Shown one piece after another: positions 33,382 through 46,280 of a stretch of 64,000 bases of DNA. Position 1 is the stretch's first letter; each line of letters begins with the position of its first letter. Origin of the DNA: Ophioderma brevispina (taxonomy: Eukaryota > Echinodermata > Ophiuroidea > Amphilepidida > Ophiodermatidae); contig JAMKCH010058439.1 in NCBI GenBank assembly GCA_023653785.1, positions 62,001-126,000 of the forward strand, written 5' to 3'. A program made the translations under genes and the position numbers. The notes under the pieces are model-generated. The model searched no databases, was not told where the DNA came from, and was given only the letters and a program-made list of their open reading frames with translations.

Positions 33382-35492
33382 CATGAGCAGTGTTTGTAAT
33401 TGGCAAGTGTTTGTGCTGTTTGCTGTGGCGGGGGGCGGGGTTGAGCTTATTAAATTTTATAAGGTGTATTTTAAAAGATTTTCCCCCCCCCCCCAAAACA
33501 AGAATGTTTTCATGCAGTTGTGATTTGAGATCATCAAATATTAGGTGGGATGGTGGCAAAATTGAGTGGAGTAAGGTGGTGGTCACTTTTGGTTCATAGT
33601 TGAGGGAATATTTATTGAATTTGAGTGTCCACTTTTTTGAGATTGGGATTGGCTAATTGGATGGTGATTACATTTAAAAAATTTAAGGGAGAAAAATGGG
33701 TGGTTAAAGTTGGATGTTTACTATTACAGCCGCATATCATTCACTGATTTTATAAATGTGGATTTTTTGCCTCACATCAACCATGTTGTGTAATGTCGTG
33801 GATGTAAACATTGAATTTTGAGTTAGCAGCCGCGCAAATTGTTTTAGTTTTGTTGTTGACATGCTTTCCTGGCAAGGTGTACTTCAGAAGTTATACATTT
33901 TTTTGTTATAAGACTTAAAATCGGCCCAAATGTGCGCTAATTGCATGATTTATTCTAGAACTCAGCTGAAATAGTGGCTATTTTGTTGTTAGCATTGTGG
34001 TAAAGCAGTACTGAGGATTTTTTTTTTATTCATTATTATTAGTAATGGTTGGCCATTGTATTCAGATACTGGGTGAGTGTGTTGACAGCTTTGTTGTGTT
34101 ATATGTGAGTGAGTTTGTGGGTGCTGTGGCCGAATTACAGAAGAAAGTTGGAGATCGGCGGGCTTTTCAGTTATGCATGGGTGGATAGGTTGAAGGTTTG
34201 ATGGTGGAAGTGTAGTATTAGGACAAGTTTGGATTTAGGGAAGGGCGAGTTACAACCAGTAAGGTGAGATGGGATATATCTAGATTTAACGCTCTGGGGT
34301 GATTATACAATTTTGGTTTCGGTTACAGAGGTGTTAGGGTTGGATGCATTGGTTCAAAATTGTGAAGTTTGAGTGTGAGTTGTGGTGTGTAAGGCGAGTA
34401 ACATTTTATACATGTTTTTTTGTTAACATATGAAAGAACTTGTGTTTACATATATTCAGATTAAAAAATGAATTTCAATTTATTTTATGCACAGTGGCAT
34501 TGACCTTGTGCATGTGTTTTAGTGGGCTCTTAGTCCGAAGATTGAGATAGTGTCGATTTGAAAGCATTTGGGGTATTTTTATGTTAAGTAGTTTACATAA
34601 ACTCTAGTTAGTGATGGAGTTTACTTTAAGCCCGGGTCCCGACGGGCGGATAGTAAATGGAGATGACTTGGATGTCACTATAAATTAAGGTGATTTTGAG
34701 ACGTGTCATTTGCCAGCATGGTGATGGGTGGAATGTCCGCCAGACCCAGGGGTAGTGGTGCTAAATTCTTTTATTAATTAAGCTTGGAAGGTCGCAGGTG
34801 GGAAATTTTTTTTTTTGTGAAATGAATTTGGATCTGTGCAATTGGTAGTGGGGTAGAGCTTGCGCATTGGTAGGTTAGTAAACAACACATGATGGGTCGG
34901 AGCGACTGTGCTCACTGTGCTAGTTTGCAGTTATGATTATGATTATTTATGAGAGGTTGAAATTAAGTGAGTTGTGATGTTGATTTGAGTTGGCACCAGT
35001 GTGACATGAGCTCCCGGGTGGGGGGGTTTCTTGTTTTGGATCGGGTACACCATCGCCGGTTCCAAAAAAAGAGGGACTAGCGCCAAATGCGGGACTATGA
35101 CCGCTAGGGTATCAAATTCACAATAATCAAGTTCTAGTCCCGTAGGGTATCAAACAGGTTGTATTGTGACTGGTTCAATGATTACAAATAGGACAAATAT
35201 AACCAAACATATTAAAAAATAAACCCTAATGTATAATTGGTTTCTTTGCATAGCACACTGTGTCTTTTCTCTTTTCTTGTATATTAGATATTTTAAAGGT
35301 ATATCTTTTATGTCACGGTATTTAGAAAAGGTCCCGAAGGGGTATAAGTTCACTGCAAAGGGTCCCGTTATGGGTAATAGTTTCACACTGAAAACTCGCG
35401 CAAAAACTGTTCCCGTTGGGTATATTTTCACTGAAAATTGGTCCCGTTAGGGGTCACCTCAGATCCCCTGGAACGAGCATGGGTACCCCAAC
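33382..35492. repeat. 2.1-kb tandem unit, copy 2
   Basis: Second copy of the 31131-33370 unit, diverged mainly by indels in homopolymers and short words. It continues past the unit end into the intact right end of the MITE at 35011-35533. Confidence 0.85.
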
Positions 35493-35533
35493 ACACCCCT
35501 TGAGAACCCCCCCCCCCCCCCCCCACCCCGGGG
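35011..35533. mobile_element. GGTCCCG-repeat MITE, copy 2 (complete)
   Basis: 523 bp. The left end CTCCCGGGTGGGGGGGTTTC is inverse to the right end AACCCCCC…ACCCCGGGG. Subterminal GGAACGAGCATGGGTACCCC is the complement of the left GGTACCCATGCTCGTTCC motif of copy 1. Internal GGTCCCG/AGGGGTAT repeats as in copy 1. Non-coding. Confidence 0.7.
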
Positions 35534-36727
35534 TGAGGTATAGGTTGATGAGAAAGATGTAATTATTTATTTTTTTATAAGTCACTTGGCCAAATGCCGC
35601 AGTTGGACACTGTACAATTTTGGTATCACAATTGCATATGACAAATTTTGTGGAAATTATTTTTACTGATTTTTGAAATGAGAAGTGTAGCCTTTCAGGT
35701 GGAGATCGTTGCACTGTGGTGTCGATGGTGTTGTGTAGCTTGCTGCTTGCCTGGATGGTCGCCGACTTGGTATTCAGCAATGGCACTGGACTCTTAATGT
35801 TTGGTGCATGATTTATGGATTTCCCTGTAGGGCTTCGTTTTTTCAGATTAAAAATATTTGAATTGAGGAATTCGTGTGAGGATATTTGTATTTGCTTTGT
35901 GGTATCTTGCATAATGAAGGTAGAAAACCTGGGTCAGTAGGTGTGTGCTTGCCTTCATTAATTTACAATGATTTTAGGTTTGGCTGATTTAACCATGTTA
36001 AAATTTGTATAGGCAGTGTAATTGAGCTTGCTGGGGTGAGAATAATTATGATCACTCCTTACGTATCATGTTAACAGTTTTGGTATGGAAAGCCATTTGA
36101 CGTCATAACTTGGTATTGGTGCTAGACTTATGGTGAGCCATCAGTGGTAAATTTAGAACTAAACATTCGTAGTCAATCATATGGAAGGCATTTATTCTGT
36201 GAAGTACCAGCAAAACATCAAAGAGTTGTGTGTGAATTTGCTTTGGAGATAGTGGTATAAAAGTAAACGATAGTGTGCCATGGGGTTATTTTGTCTCCAC
36301 GGTTTTTTTGTATGGTGGGATCCTGTCTCCACCACTTGCCGCTCGCCATGTTCCTCCTCAAGGCCGTCCCACTGACAGTCGCCATCTAAGCACTCGCATT
36401 CAGAGCGTGGAAGATCTTTGTAGTGTGCGTGCGGTGAAGACCAAGTTGATGGTCCCCGGCAAGAATGTTTGCGCAGTTTTACATACTTTGTGTCTCCACT
36501 TGAACACTCGTTGTCAAACCGAAGCACGGGAGAATCTATAGAAGCGGATGGCATGTTGCCAACTCTTAGGATTTTCATCTAAAATTTATTTTATTGCTGT
36601 TTGCGTTTTGACTGTCAAGAATTACGGTTGTCCACATTTCACACCCCTGCTTTCCGCAGAGGGTATACGTCTTCCGAAAATTATTAAAAATATAATATGA
36701 ATATGTTCGGGGAAAAACCTCCGAAAT
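35534..36727. other. No gene assigned
   Basis: C-poor on the + strand up to about 36230. From 36260 to 36560 composition becomes balanced and ORFs appear on both strands (36192-36578 minus, 36275-36541 plus). Neither shows a family motif or splice context I can support. Confidence 0.35.
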
Positions 36728-37019
36728 CAGGCCGAGCCATGATTTTTTTCTGGGGGTGCGGTATTTCCAAAAGTGGGACCTTTTTTTCCAAAATGTGGAC
36801 TTTTTCACATAGCGTGGGGGGTAAATTTGGCAAATGTGGACCTTTATGCCAATGTTGCCCTTTTTTGACCAAAAAGTCCTAAAACCCTTTTTTTTTTTCC
36901 TAGCTCTCTTCGCACTCACGAACATTATTTGTTGTGGACTTTTTTTTGGAATTTTTTGAGATTTGCGTGGGTACAATTGCACCCTCCCCCCGGCTACGCC
37001 CCCCCCGGCTACGGCCCTG
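36728..37019. mobile_element. hAT-type MITE
   Basis: Inverted ends CAGGCCGAGCCATGA and GGCTACGGCCCTG. Flanking 8-mers TCCGAAAT and CTCGAAAT agree at 6 of 8 positions. The interior (AAAGTGGGACC, AAATGTGGAC, ACCAAAAAGTCC) resembles 37640-37926. Confidence 0.65.
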
Positions 37020-37639
37020 CTCGAAATAATCCATGAATTGTGAAAATGCCCTGTAAATTTACCTTCGTAGTTAACTTCCATTGCACCAAAGTCACACGCC
37101 AGAAAGTTATAACAATTATACCGCATTTATATTGCTAAATCGAGTCGCCGAACATACGGCGATGTGATTTTGTTTAAAACGTTGCTTATGTGATTTTAGC
37201 AGAGTAAAATAGAAACAACACTTGGTATAAGTGTTAAATCCTGGTCTATAGACGTTTGTTTATTTGTTTTTTATTTATTCTGACGTTGTTTCTATTATTG
37301 TCTGTTCAATTAACTTAGATGCCTGTTTTTAATTAATTATTTCAAAAAAAATAAGCTTTTGAAAAAATCACGAAGAAAAGTTGTTATTCATCAATTGGAC
37401 CCAGCAGGATATTGTGGTTCTAACTTAAAAAACATATTTTCTTCTTCTTGATTTTTTACACTGATTTTTATTGGCAAACGACAACAACTGGGGCCAGGTT
37501 AATATTGACTTTTGACTCTGAACTTTGATGGCAGACCTTCCCTGAATCAGGGGGGCTTCAAAAGTATGTTTATTACTGGAGTTATTATAGTACTGGAGAG
37601 AAACTTCAAATTCTCAATATCTCAATGCATCCTTTCAGT
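37020..37639. other. AT-rich spacer, nothing recognised
   Basis: Short spacer between two hAT-type MITEs. No ORF or repeat of note. Confidence 0.4.
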
Positions 37640-37926
37640 CAGGCCCCTACGCAGGGGGGTGGGCTGGGGTGCGGCCGCACCCCCCCAAATTCCACAAAAG
37701 TGGGTAAAGTCCATTCACGTGTTGCTGATGTTTGCGATAAAACGGTACCAAATTTAGAAAATGGTGACAAAAAAGTCCACTTTTGGTGATTTAATTTCAA
37801 AGTCCCCCAAAAAAGTACGTTTTAGGGGGTAGGTCTCCACTTTTATCAAAACAAGTCCACTTTTCGGAAAAAGGTCCACTTTTTCGAATCCCGCACCCCC
37901 CCAAATAACTCCTGCTTACGTCCATG
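37640..37926. mobile_element. hAT-type MITE with perfect 8-bp target duplication
   Basis: 287 bp, ends CAGGCCCCTACGCAGG and CCTGCTTACGTCCATG. It is flanked by identical 8-mers CTTTCAGT at 37632-37639 and 37927-37934. The interior is dominated by AAGTCCACTTTT-type motifs. Non-coding; mobilised in trans if at all. Confidence 0.85.
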
Positions 37927-39423
37927 CTTTCAGTAGTCAAAAGCTAACACACTCCACACCTATTATCTGTCGTCATGTCGGGCACCTTTCAACCACAAGC
38001 GCGTTTCGCCTTAATCGCCTCAAGTGGCTTGTATCGATATGGTATGATCTAGTATGGATTTACCTTCCTTGACCGCCTTGCCACCAAAAGCCTACGGGAA
38101 CTGTCCATTGACATACCAACCCACACTATGACGTGACTGCTCAACGGCATCTGTTCCAAAGATACCAACTCGCTCCGTGTGATTTTCCTACCGCTAGCTA
38201 CGTTTTTGCGATTTTCTTGTTACCCCGATTTTTTTGTAATCGCAATTAATATAATAATTATTAATAGAGGTGCCCGTTGTGCAATTATGTTTATATTTTG
38301 AAATAAAAGACGGATTTTTATGCTCTAGATTGGTGTGTCATTTACTTCGGTACAATGCCTACAGCTGAGATAGGGCGATTTGTTTACTGAGTTTCCCAAC
38401 CAAAATATGATCATGCACGGAGATCTACGCCGGGCATATGAGGGGTCTTCAATGCGGCCTACTACACGTGGGATAGGCATAAAATGCATGTTTTCTGGGG
38501 CGGGAAGGAGCCCGTTTTCCCATTAAATAACTTGGAAAGTTATAATAAAAACCCGAAAAGCTGTCAAACAAACTGCCATTTGACACATCTTCATATTCAC
38601 CCGCACTTCATGAATTTCGTTATAAAGAATTTTAGGCCAGGTTAAAATTTATGCATGATTTTTTCTGCAAATAAAGATTGAATCGATGCTTTTACAGCTG
38701 ATTTCATTGGTTGTTAAAATCTGCCGCTACTGTTTAAAATCAAGTAAAATCCCCAGCCTGACTGAAATCTGCCGATAAATTTCATTGAAACTCCGCCATA
38801 TTTATGATAGAGCCGGTTGCCGATACAGGTAAAAGGCTTGCTAAAAACCCATAATACTTGCATCTCATTGCATGGGTTATCGATTTTATCTATCTGCCTG
38901 TCAACCAAATGACAATCGCCCCGCCGTATAAGGGAATGAATGACGGGGCCCCTCTAGTTTTGCATGAGAACGTATGAACATTTACACGTTTGCATAATAA
39001 AGCGGCATGCTCAAAGTTTACCCTTTTGCTGGTTTTCAAAAAACCCACCTTTACATTAACAAAATTCACACAAGCGTCGGTTTTTATGGTAAATTATAAT
39101 CAGGCTTCAATGGTAATTAAAATTCCCAAATTGGAAGCCTTTCCACCCAAGAACCACAATGCCGCGTTTGCAAGGATGTGCGCTAATATTTAGCACAGAT
39201 ATGTGAGCGGCGTTCTGGTTCTTGGGGTTGGAAAGACTCATTTTTTTTGTTTTGCATTTTTGTTTCTGGGGGTTCGGAAACCTAAATGGAATTGCCAAAA
39301 AACAACAACGAACTTTTTACTTACAAACATGACCATATGGTAAGCAAGCTATCTAACCAGGGCTCTTTTTCAGTAGCCTTGGATGGGGGACATGTTACAA
39401 CACTGACCATGCACGTCCTGGGT
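37927..39423. other. No gene recognised
   Basis: Mixed unique sequence. The only structure seen is the hairpin at 39139-39235. Confidence 0.4.
39139..39235. repeat. ~97-bp imperfect hairpin
   Basis: CTTTCCACCCAAGAACCACA at the left pairs with CTGGTTCTTGGGGTTGGAAAG at the right, and GCCGC with GCGGC. The loop itself contains the palindrome GCTAATATTTAGC. It may be a short MITE. No target duplication was identified. Confidence 0.5.
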
Positions 39424-39639
39424 CAGTGGCGTAACCATACTTTTGCAACTGGGGAGGGCTGAAGGGTGCCGTGTCTTTTTTTTTGAGGGGGGGCAAATTT
39501 GGGTCTTCTCCATAGACACTGTACAAAATTCAGTTCATTTGGGGGCTGAAGGGGGGGCAAGGGTCTTGTTTGGGGGGGGCTTGCGCCCCCCTGGCCGCCC
39601 CTCCCCCCCCCCGCCCCCGCTGGTTACGTGGCGCCACTG
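39424..39639. mobile_element. hAT-type MITE with perfect 8-bp target duplication
   Basis: 216 bp, ends CAGTGGCGTAACC and its inverse GGTTACGTGGCGCCACTG. Identical flanking 8-mers TCCTGGGT at 39416-39423 and 39640-39647. G/C homopolymer-rich interior. Confidence 0.88.
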
Positions 39640-41004
39640 TCCTGGGTATCACAAATCATACTAAAATACAGGGGATGTATTTGTTCAATACAATGGTGAA
39701 TGAAAGCTATTGAACTGCGCCATGGGAATTGTAATTTGAATACTTAGCTCATAGTGTAGTAACTTGCAATATAAATAGCGCGGTCATTGGCCATTGTGTT
39801 TGTAGGTCCTTGGTGCTTGGTTGTGAACGGTTATATAATCCAAAATCTTAAGCACATAACTATAGGTATTTGGTATTGTTATCAAGGGCTGCCGCTAGTA
39901 GCCTCTGTGGTAGCTTATGAAAAAAGGTCTATCTATATAGGCTTCACTTATAAGCGCCATGACAAGGGCAGCTATGCACATCTTCCTGTTTTTCTTCTAT
40001 AGTTATCAATGGTCATTGAAATGGATGCATGCTCTTCTTGCTTTTCAGACAGCATGCCCCTGAAGTTTCTCAGACTTTTCTACTTTTTCTTGATACCAGT
40101 GTATTTTGGGGATAAAAAACACTTTGCGTACATATACAGTAGTTGTCAAACACTAACGCAAAATTGATGGTGAAATATTTACTATTATGATTATAGAGGG
40201 CTCCTGTCTCTCACTCCTCTCCTTATCCGGCGATGTCCTTGTTTTGTTTGAGTAAATAATAAGATAAAAGACAATTCTACAACTTTGGATTCATGTTTTT
40301 GTTATTTTTCTTGACTAAGCATTTACTATGTATCACCCCCATGTATCAAATGGACTGGGTCCAAACAACATTCTTTCATTTATAGTTATAGAAGTAAAAC
40401 CAAAATCAATAAACAGGGAATAGTGAAAGTTTTTTAAAAACATTAAAAAAATACAAACCTAGATTTGACAGATCGAAATAATGATAACGTAGGTAATAAG
40501 TTGCTCAGAATATGGTTCATTTTCCGTATTTATTTGGATTTTAAATGGAAACACAAGAACAAGCAGTGCGTTCGAACACGCATTAGACTGGCTGGCCCGT
40601 CGGTGTGAATTTGAATCAACAGAACATTTAGGCCCTTTACGATAAAATTGTTTAAAATCTAACAGATATTGCAAACAATATTGGCAACTTAGCACAAAAG
40701 GACGATGGTGATAAATTGGTCATGGACTATTATCTAAAGGCTAACACAATTTTCAGCCCGAGAATCCATCGCTCACATTTAGCTGCAAGTCGAGCTGGGA
40801 GATTCCGACTATGTCGATAGGTGATATACGTAGTCCATGTTTTAACGCATTTCACCTACCAATCGTGGCAATGGGTGCTCATTTTCAGTCAGGTTATCAT
40901 GCAGTGCTCTTCGTTTATCTCAATTAACGTTAAAATCATATTATGCACATTCTCTTCATTTGCTAAATAAAATTAACTGCTTGTGCTTGTGCGGGATCTG
41001 TCGG
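39640..41004. other. No gene recognised
   Basis: Short ORFs (for example 39787-40002) lack any recognisable family signature. Confidence 0.4.
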
Positions 41005-41570
41005 TTAAAGTTATTAGCACATTTTTGCAAGGCTCCCCCAATGTCATTCAAAATTTATATTTTTGCACCTGCTAGTTGATAATTGTCTAGAAAATTACAC
41101 CTGCGAACGAGAATGCTCAAATATGCGTATTTATCATAAAATGAGCGATTTTTGTAATTAGAATTGGGATCCTAGAATTGGGATCCCAGATTGTACTTAA
41201 CGACAGAGCTGGAAATGCGAAAGTTTATGTCCGTCCATGATGAAATAGTGCCACCTCAAGAAAATAACCTCTAACTTGACTTGTCTGAACCAATAAAACA
41301 ACTAATAGATGAGCGTAGATACGTACATGGCGCTATTTCCCGGCTATTTCATATTGGAAGGCCGTTTCCAGCAGCCGTTGAATTATTATCGGGATCCCGA
41401 TATTAATTATTCTAGTTACAAAATTCCTTCGTTTGCGACACATAGACATTGTAGCGCTTAACCATTCACAGGTAGAGTTTACTAGCCAGTTACCAGTGCA
41501 ACCGTGTAAAAATCTCAATTTTTTGAAAAATTGGGGGCGCTCTTCAAAAAATGTGCTAATATTGCTTTAA
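41005..41570. mobile_element. TTAA-type non-autonomous transposon, copy 2
   Basis: 566 bp, starting TTAAAGTTATTAGCACATTT and ending in the inverse ATGTGCTAATATTGCTTTAA, so TTAA lies at both borders. It aligns along its length with 12449-13018 (ATATGCGTATTTATCATAAA, GGCTATTTCATATTGGAAGG, TTTGCGACACATAGA). Piggybac-like boundaries, no transposase. Confidence 0.78.
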
Positions 41571-43129
41571 CATTTCGGGCAGCGATTTCGAGGTGAAAAC
41601 CGATCGATCGAATCCACTTCAAACCACTTGAGCTAAGTTTCCAGACAAAAGGCGCCCACTAACACTCGAAACGCGCTGTGTACACAATAGGTTACCAGTG
41701 AGTTTCCACTCCAGTTTACTATAATAACTCCATGTTTATACGAACAATTATTGATTCGTGGACCTTGCTTTGATTTCAGGTGTTTGCACGTGCATTGATG
41801 CATGGGTATATAAATGTATTGTTGAAATACCGATACTTTCAATAGCGGACCTGTTCGTTTTATTCATTTCGTTATGAACAAAAGAACCATACATCTCTCC
41901 TGTAATGCCGTCCATTCAAGTTAATGCCGTGTTACTCCTTGAATATCATCTCGTTTGTATTGCAAAAATTCAGTGCAAATAACAACAGTCAATGGAACCT
42001 TCCACAAAACGTAATTACTAATGGTACCAAACCTTTATTCGCTCATTTTCAAAACGAGGGTGAAATACTCAGATTTCAATAGATTTGAAGGTTTAATATG
42101 TCCCATTCCTTTTGTCATGTAAAAAACGTCTTAGGTCCAAAGATACCCAACAAATTTCTTTTCGTGATTTATTTCGATCGTGCGTATCGGAAGCCTTCTT
42201 GGTAAATTAATGAAATTGTTGACAATGAAAACAAAGGCTAACCTCGGTTGCTGAAATGAATGCATGGAATTTCAAATTTAATTTCTTTTTAAAATAAAGA
42301 AAAGAATAGCAAAAAGAGAGTTTGATATTAAGTTTCGACTTCTGTTAAGATTTTTCTTTTCTCTCATTGTCCTCTGTTTTGTATATCATTTATTTCTTCA
42401 TCTTCCCTCTTTCTCAGTTGTTTGTTTTTTCTTTCTCCTGCCTTTCAAAAAAACAGCGTATTTTTATATGGGTCTAAGATAAAGGGGACTGTGCAAACAT
42501 TATTTATCCAAGGTCATTCTGTATGCATGTGGCTGTGAGAAACATCCCTTTCCACCTAAAATTAATTTTTATATAATTATTGTATGGCCAGACCTTTTAT
42601 AGACCAGTTAACATCCTACATCAGTCTTTTGTTGCTGCCTGAAATCCATTCCTGCGAACGTTAGGCCCATAGTATTAAAAACTCTAACAGATACAATTAT
42701 TACCCTAGTGTGTAACAGTTCAGGGACGACCTAGTTCAAGATACCAGCCCCTAACATGTTTACAAACAAGGCTATTGGCCCTGGAGGATCAAAGGAAAAA
42801 TGTTCATTTTGGGACTTCGCAGAAGGAAAACCATTTTTCCACTATAAATAATAATAAATTATAATACCATTTATTGGTTATGGCAATTGTAAAAGTGCCC
42901 ACATTTTTTCATGAAAATGAATAAAATGCCATCGCATTTCTTTTCTGAATATCGTGATCAAGGGACTACCACTAAGATATTGACTAAAAGCAAATAGGCA
43001 TTATTGACAAGTAAATCCAACTGGTATTCATCGGACAAACCACTTCAGATCCCCCTTTGTTTAGTTGGAACTGCAGAGACTTTGTACTGTCCAGCAAGTT
43101 GAATAGATTTCAGGCGTTATAGACATTAT
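41571..43129. other. AT-rich stretch, nothing recognised
   Basis: No ORF or repeat could be supported. Confidence 0.4.
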
Positions 43130-44440
43130 CCCCCGCCAGTTTAGGGTATACGTTTCACAAAGAAGTCTCAAGTACGCAAATGAGGTAATGCCTTTGATCC
43201 GTCATGCACTGTATGAGTTGTTGTGCCTAGTAGAGCAGGACGGAATTCAATGGAAATTTTTGTATATTGGGACTTCTATATGAATCGTTCTACCCAGTTT
43301 GGATTGAAGAGGGCCTCGTTCGCGATAAAATAAAAACTTTGAAGGTTTCTGTGAGTTCTGCTTTGCTCTGCTTTTGATAAAGGGACCACAATCACTTTAA
43401 AGAAACTCATTGCTTGTGTTATCAGAGGATCTCTTTCTTTACTGGATTCAGAATTTTCTCATGGAAAGGCAGCAGAGGTGATTACAAAGGGAGGTGAATT
43501 TCTGCTGATGGACAAGTGGTCAGCTTGTCTGGAGTCCCAGAGGGTCAGTGAGGGTGCCTGGTCTCTTCCGTTTTATTTTGTTCTGATATCAACATTGGCC
43601 TTTCTTCTCCTATATTTCAATTGCTGGACGATCATACGTTGGTGAGACCTATTCGGAATCTCATTAGATCGGTAGATATACACAATGATATGATAAAAAC
43701 GGTATTCTGGAGACAGTCAGAACAAGCTCCACTAATGCCTCTAATGTGCATGTATGCAGTTTCTCATAGATCTAAGATGGTGTGCAATTGGATTCTCTGT
43801 GGGTTGGGAAGAAACCCCTAACATTCCGTTGATGATTTTAAATTACTTGGCATTACGGTTTCTGCCATCTTGCATTTTCTTCACATTTATTCCACGTGCA
43901 ATAAAAATCTCACGTCTTGTTGGTTTATCATCAGATGTACTAAGAAATGCACTTCTTCTGCTTTTAGTGCCCCCAACTTATACAAAGCTCGTCCTTCCTC
44001 ATCTTGGTTACTGTGCTGTTGTTTGGACTCCAGTTATACTTCCTTTATTCAAGGGTTGAGAATTTCAAAGGAAAAAAAAATCGTGTGCGAATTTACAGGA
44101 AAAGGTTCGTGGTTCTGATCCTGGTCAACGTGTACGTATCTTGATAGGTGTATGAATTTGGCCTTATGAAAGTGATGGACTTTTAAAGTTTTCAGGCTGC
44201 ATTTTGCTTCCGACTTCTCAATGGCATGGGGGCTCCAACCTCTTCATGGATTTCTTTGTAGAAGTGTGTAGAACTAGAAATAGATTTCTGCACTGGCGTC
44301 CACGGACTATTCTTCTCAATTCTGGATTTGGGGCCTTCCCTAGACTAGGGGAAAGTATCCCTGTTGCTATCCGTAAGGCTGATTTTTTCCCCCCGTTTTA
44401 TATCAATTCAAGTAATTATTGTAAGCAGCATTTTCTTATT
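43130..44440 (+). pseudogene. Non-LTR reverse transcriptase relic
   Basis: A heavily frameshifted RT. Pieces in order: NRSTQFGLKRASF (the FGFR-type motif), a degraded AFDKG motif A, VSLSGVPEG (motif B), LLDDHTLVRPIRNLIRSVDI at 43621 onward (the YADD position, altered to LLDD), SVDDFKLLGITVSA near 43826, and KLVLPHLGYCAVVWTPV. The thumb and tail region to 44440 is faintly recognisable. Order and spacing match RTs of the CR1/jockey group. No endonuclease or intact end was found. Long decayed. Confidence 0.65.
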
Positions 44441-44449
44441 AACTGATGT

Positions 44450-46170
44450 TTAACCACTTGCTTTATTCATGCTGAAATAGGTCATTTTTGCTAAAATTAT
44501 TGTGTATGCATGTAATCTTTATTTTGCACGGGAAAGAAATCCACATAATTGTGTTTGGGCTGTGTAAGCCCATTTTCCTTCCCGAGTACTATTTTGACTC
44601 ATGGCGTAATTATAGTTAGATTTCAACCCATTGTGTCACCTCTAGTACTTTTCCGACGGTATGGAATTGAATGAGGGCGGATGTGCAGTGAATGGAAATT
44701 AAAATTCCAACGCTTAATCATATTGAAGCTAGAAAGTCTGATGGAGAGAAAAATCAATTTGTGAAGCGTAATGAAATCAATCAAGTCAACGTTAACGCAT
44801 TTACATTCTAAGATGGCCGCGATTTGCTTCAATGGGTATCAATGTAACAGGTGAGTGAATGCTACTGGCTTTTGAGCGCACGTGTGTAGCTGTGTTTGGA
44901 TTACAAAGGAAACAAGAAGTCTGGCACTCTCCATGTAAATTGAAAGACCCGATTATCTTAGTTCAGTCATGAAACAGGTGAATAGGGTCACATTTCTGCC
45001 TCCTCATCACTAATCGCCGCTCGTCCAAAGTTTTCCTTCGGTGACACGATGGGTTGAATTTACTTTTTTTTATAGTAATACTCAAATAAATATTATTCTT
45101 ATATAATAATTTTGACTGTATATTTCATCATTTTGAAAAAGAAAATACTGTGACCAAAAATCGACGGTGGTGATAGTTGCAGCTTGGTAAGCGATGACCT
45201 AACATTTGTGTGCAGAACCAAGATCCATCCCTTATGCGGGACTCATTTCTATTCAATTTACCACCAGGTATTTAGAAAAATACAAAAGAAGGGGGTCAAA
45301 CGACCTATGCTAACAACACGTTAAATTCGAAAGAAATGGGGTTAAAGCGGAAGGTACTGTAGTTAAGTTGGTTTTTGCACAAAGATTTTAGGTCACAGTC
45401 TGCCAACAACTTTCTTTCATGATTTTGTTATCTTGTTTCCTTTTCGGAAAAATGATGCAATATTGGGCAAATTTAATGAACGCCCACAGTAGAAGCCTAG
45501 ATTTATTTATTCGTGAAAGAGGACGAGTATCTTGTGCTGTGCGTCATGCAAAAAAAATAGCTCAATTTAAATCTGGTGATGAGCACCTGAAATCCTTTTT
45601 ATCTGGAAGTAAGAGGCATTGTTATTACCTGTAAGTTGAAAAGTATTGTAAGTGCGTTATCCTTGAGCTACGAGCGGATTATGGATATTAAACAGTGCTA
45701 TTATTGTCGAGGTCAAGCTGCATGAGTTATATTACTGGTCACTGATATTAGGTGGAAAAAGAAATTGTGAGGACATTTTAGTCATTTTCAATCAAATGGA
45801 AATGTGCACTTGACATCCCCCAGAGTATGTAAAGGTATTATTAGACACAATAATAACGCGCAAAAATCAGTTACTTCCCCGATATGCGTAACCAATTGTC
45901 CTTATGAAAGCATCTGTATCTCTTTGATCCATGGCGATATTGAACTGGTCTATTGTGTTTGAGTCGCCTTTTATTTTTCCAATTCTCACTTTTTTGGGGG
46001 GTTTAAACATGGGAGTATTGTTAATGATTTGTCCGCTGCAGTTATTTATTCTCGATGTTTTTCTTGAAATTGAAATAAACATAACAAAATTATTTCTTCG
46101 ACAACTGTTACACGGAGCTCTCCGCAGTAGCGTTATCCGATGTGCCAACTTTCAAACATGTGTATTTCTT
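44450..46170. other. No gene assigned
   Basis: A 71-codon + strand ORF at 45419-45634 (…AVRHAKKIAQFKSGDEHLK) and a minus ORF at 45867-46148 read like protein but match nothing I can name, and no supporting splice pattern is clear. Confidence 0.3.
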
Positions 46171-46280
46171 GGTGTGCGTGTATATGTGTTGTGTGAGGGC
46201 GCGCGTGTGTGTGCGTGTGGTGTGTGGTTGTGTGTGTGCGTGTATGTGCGTGTGGTGTATGTGTGTGCTCGCACGCGTCT
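46171..46280. repeat. TG-rich simple-sequence tract
   Basis: Degenerate (TG)n/(CG) tract, similar in style to 5904-6058. Confidence 0.85.
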
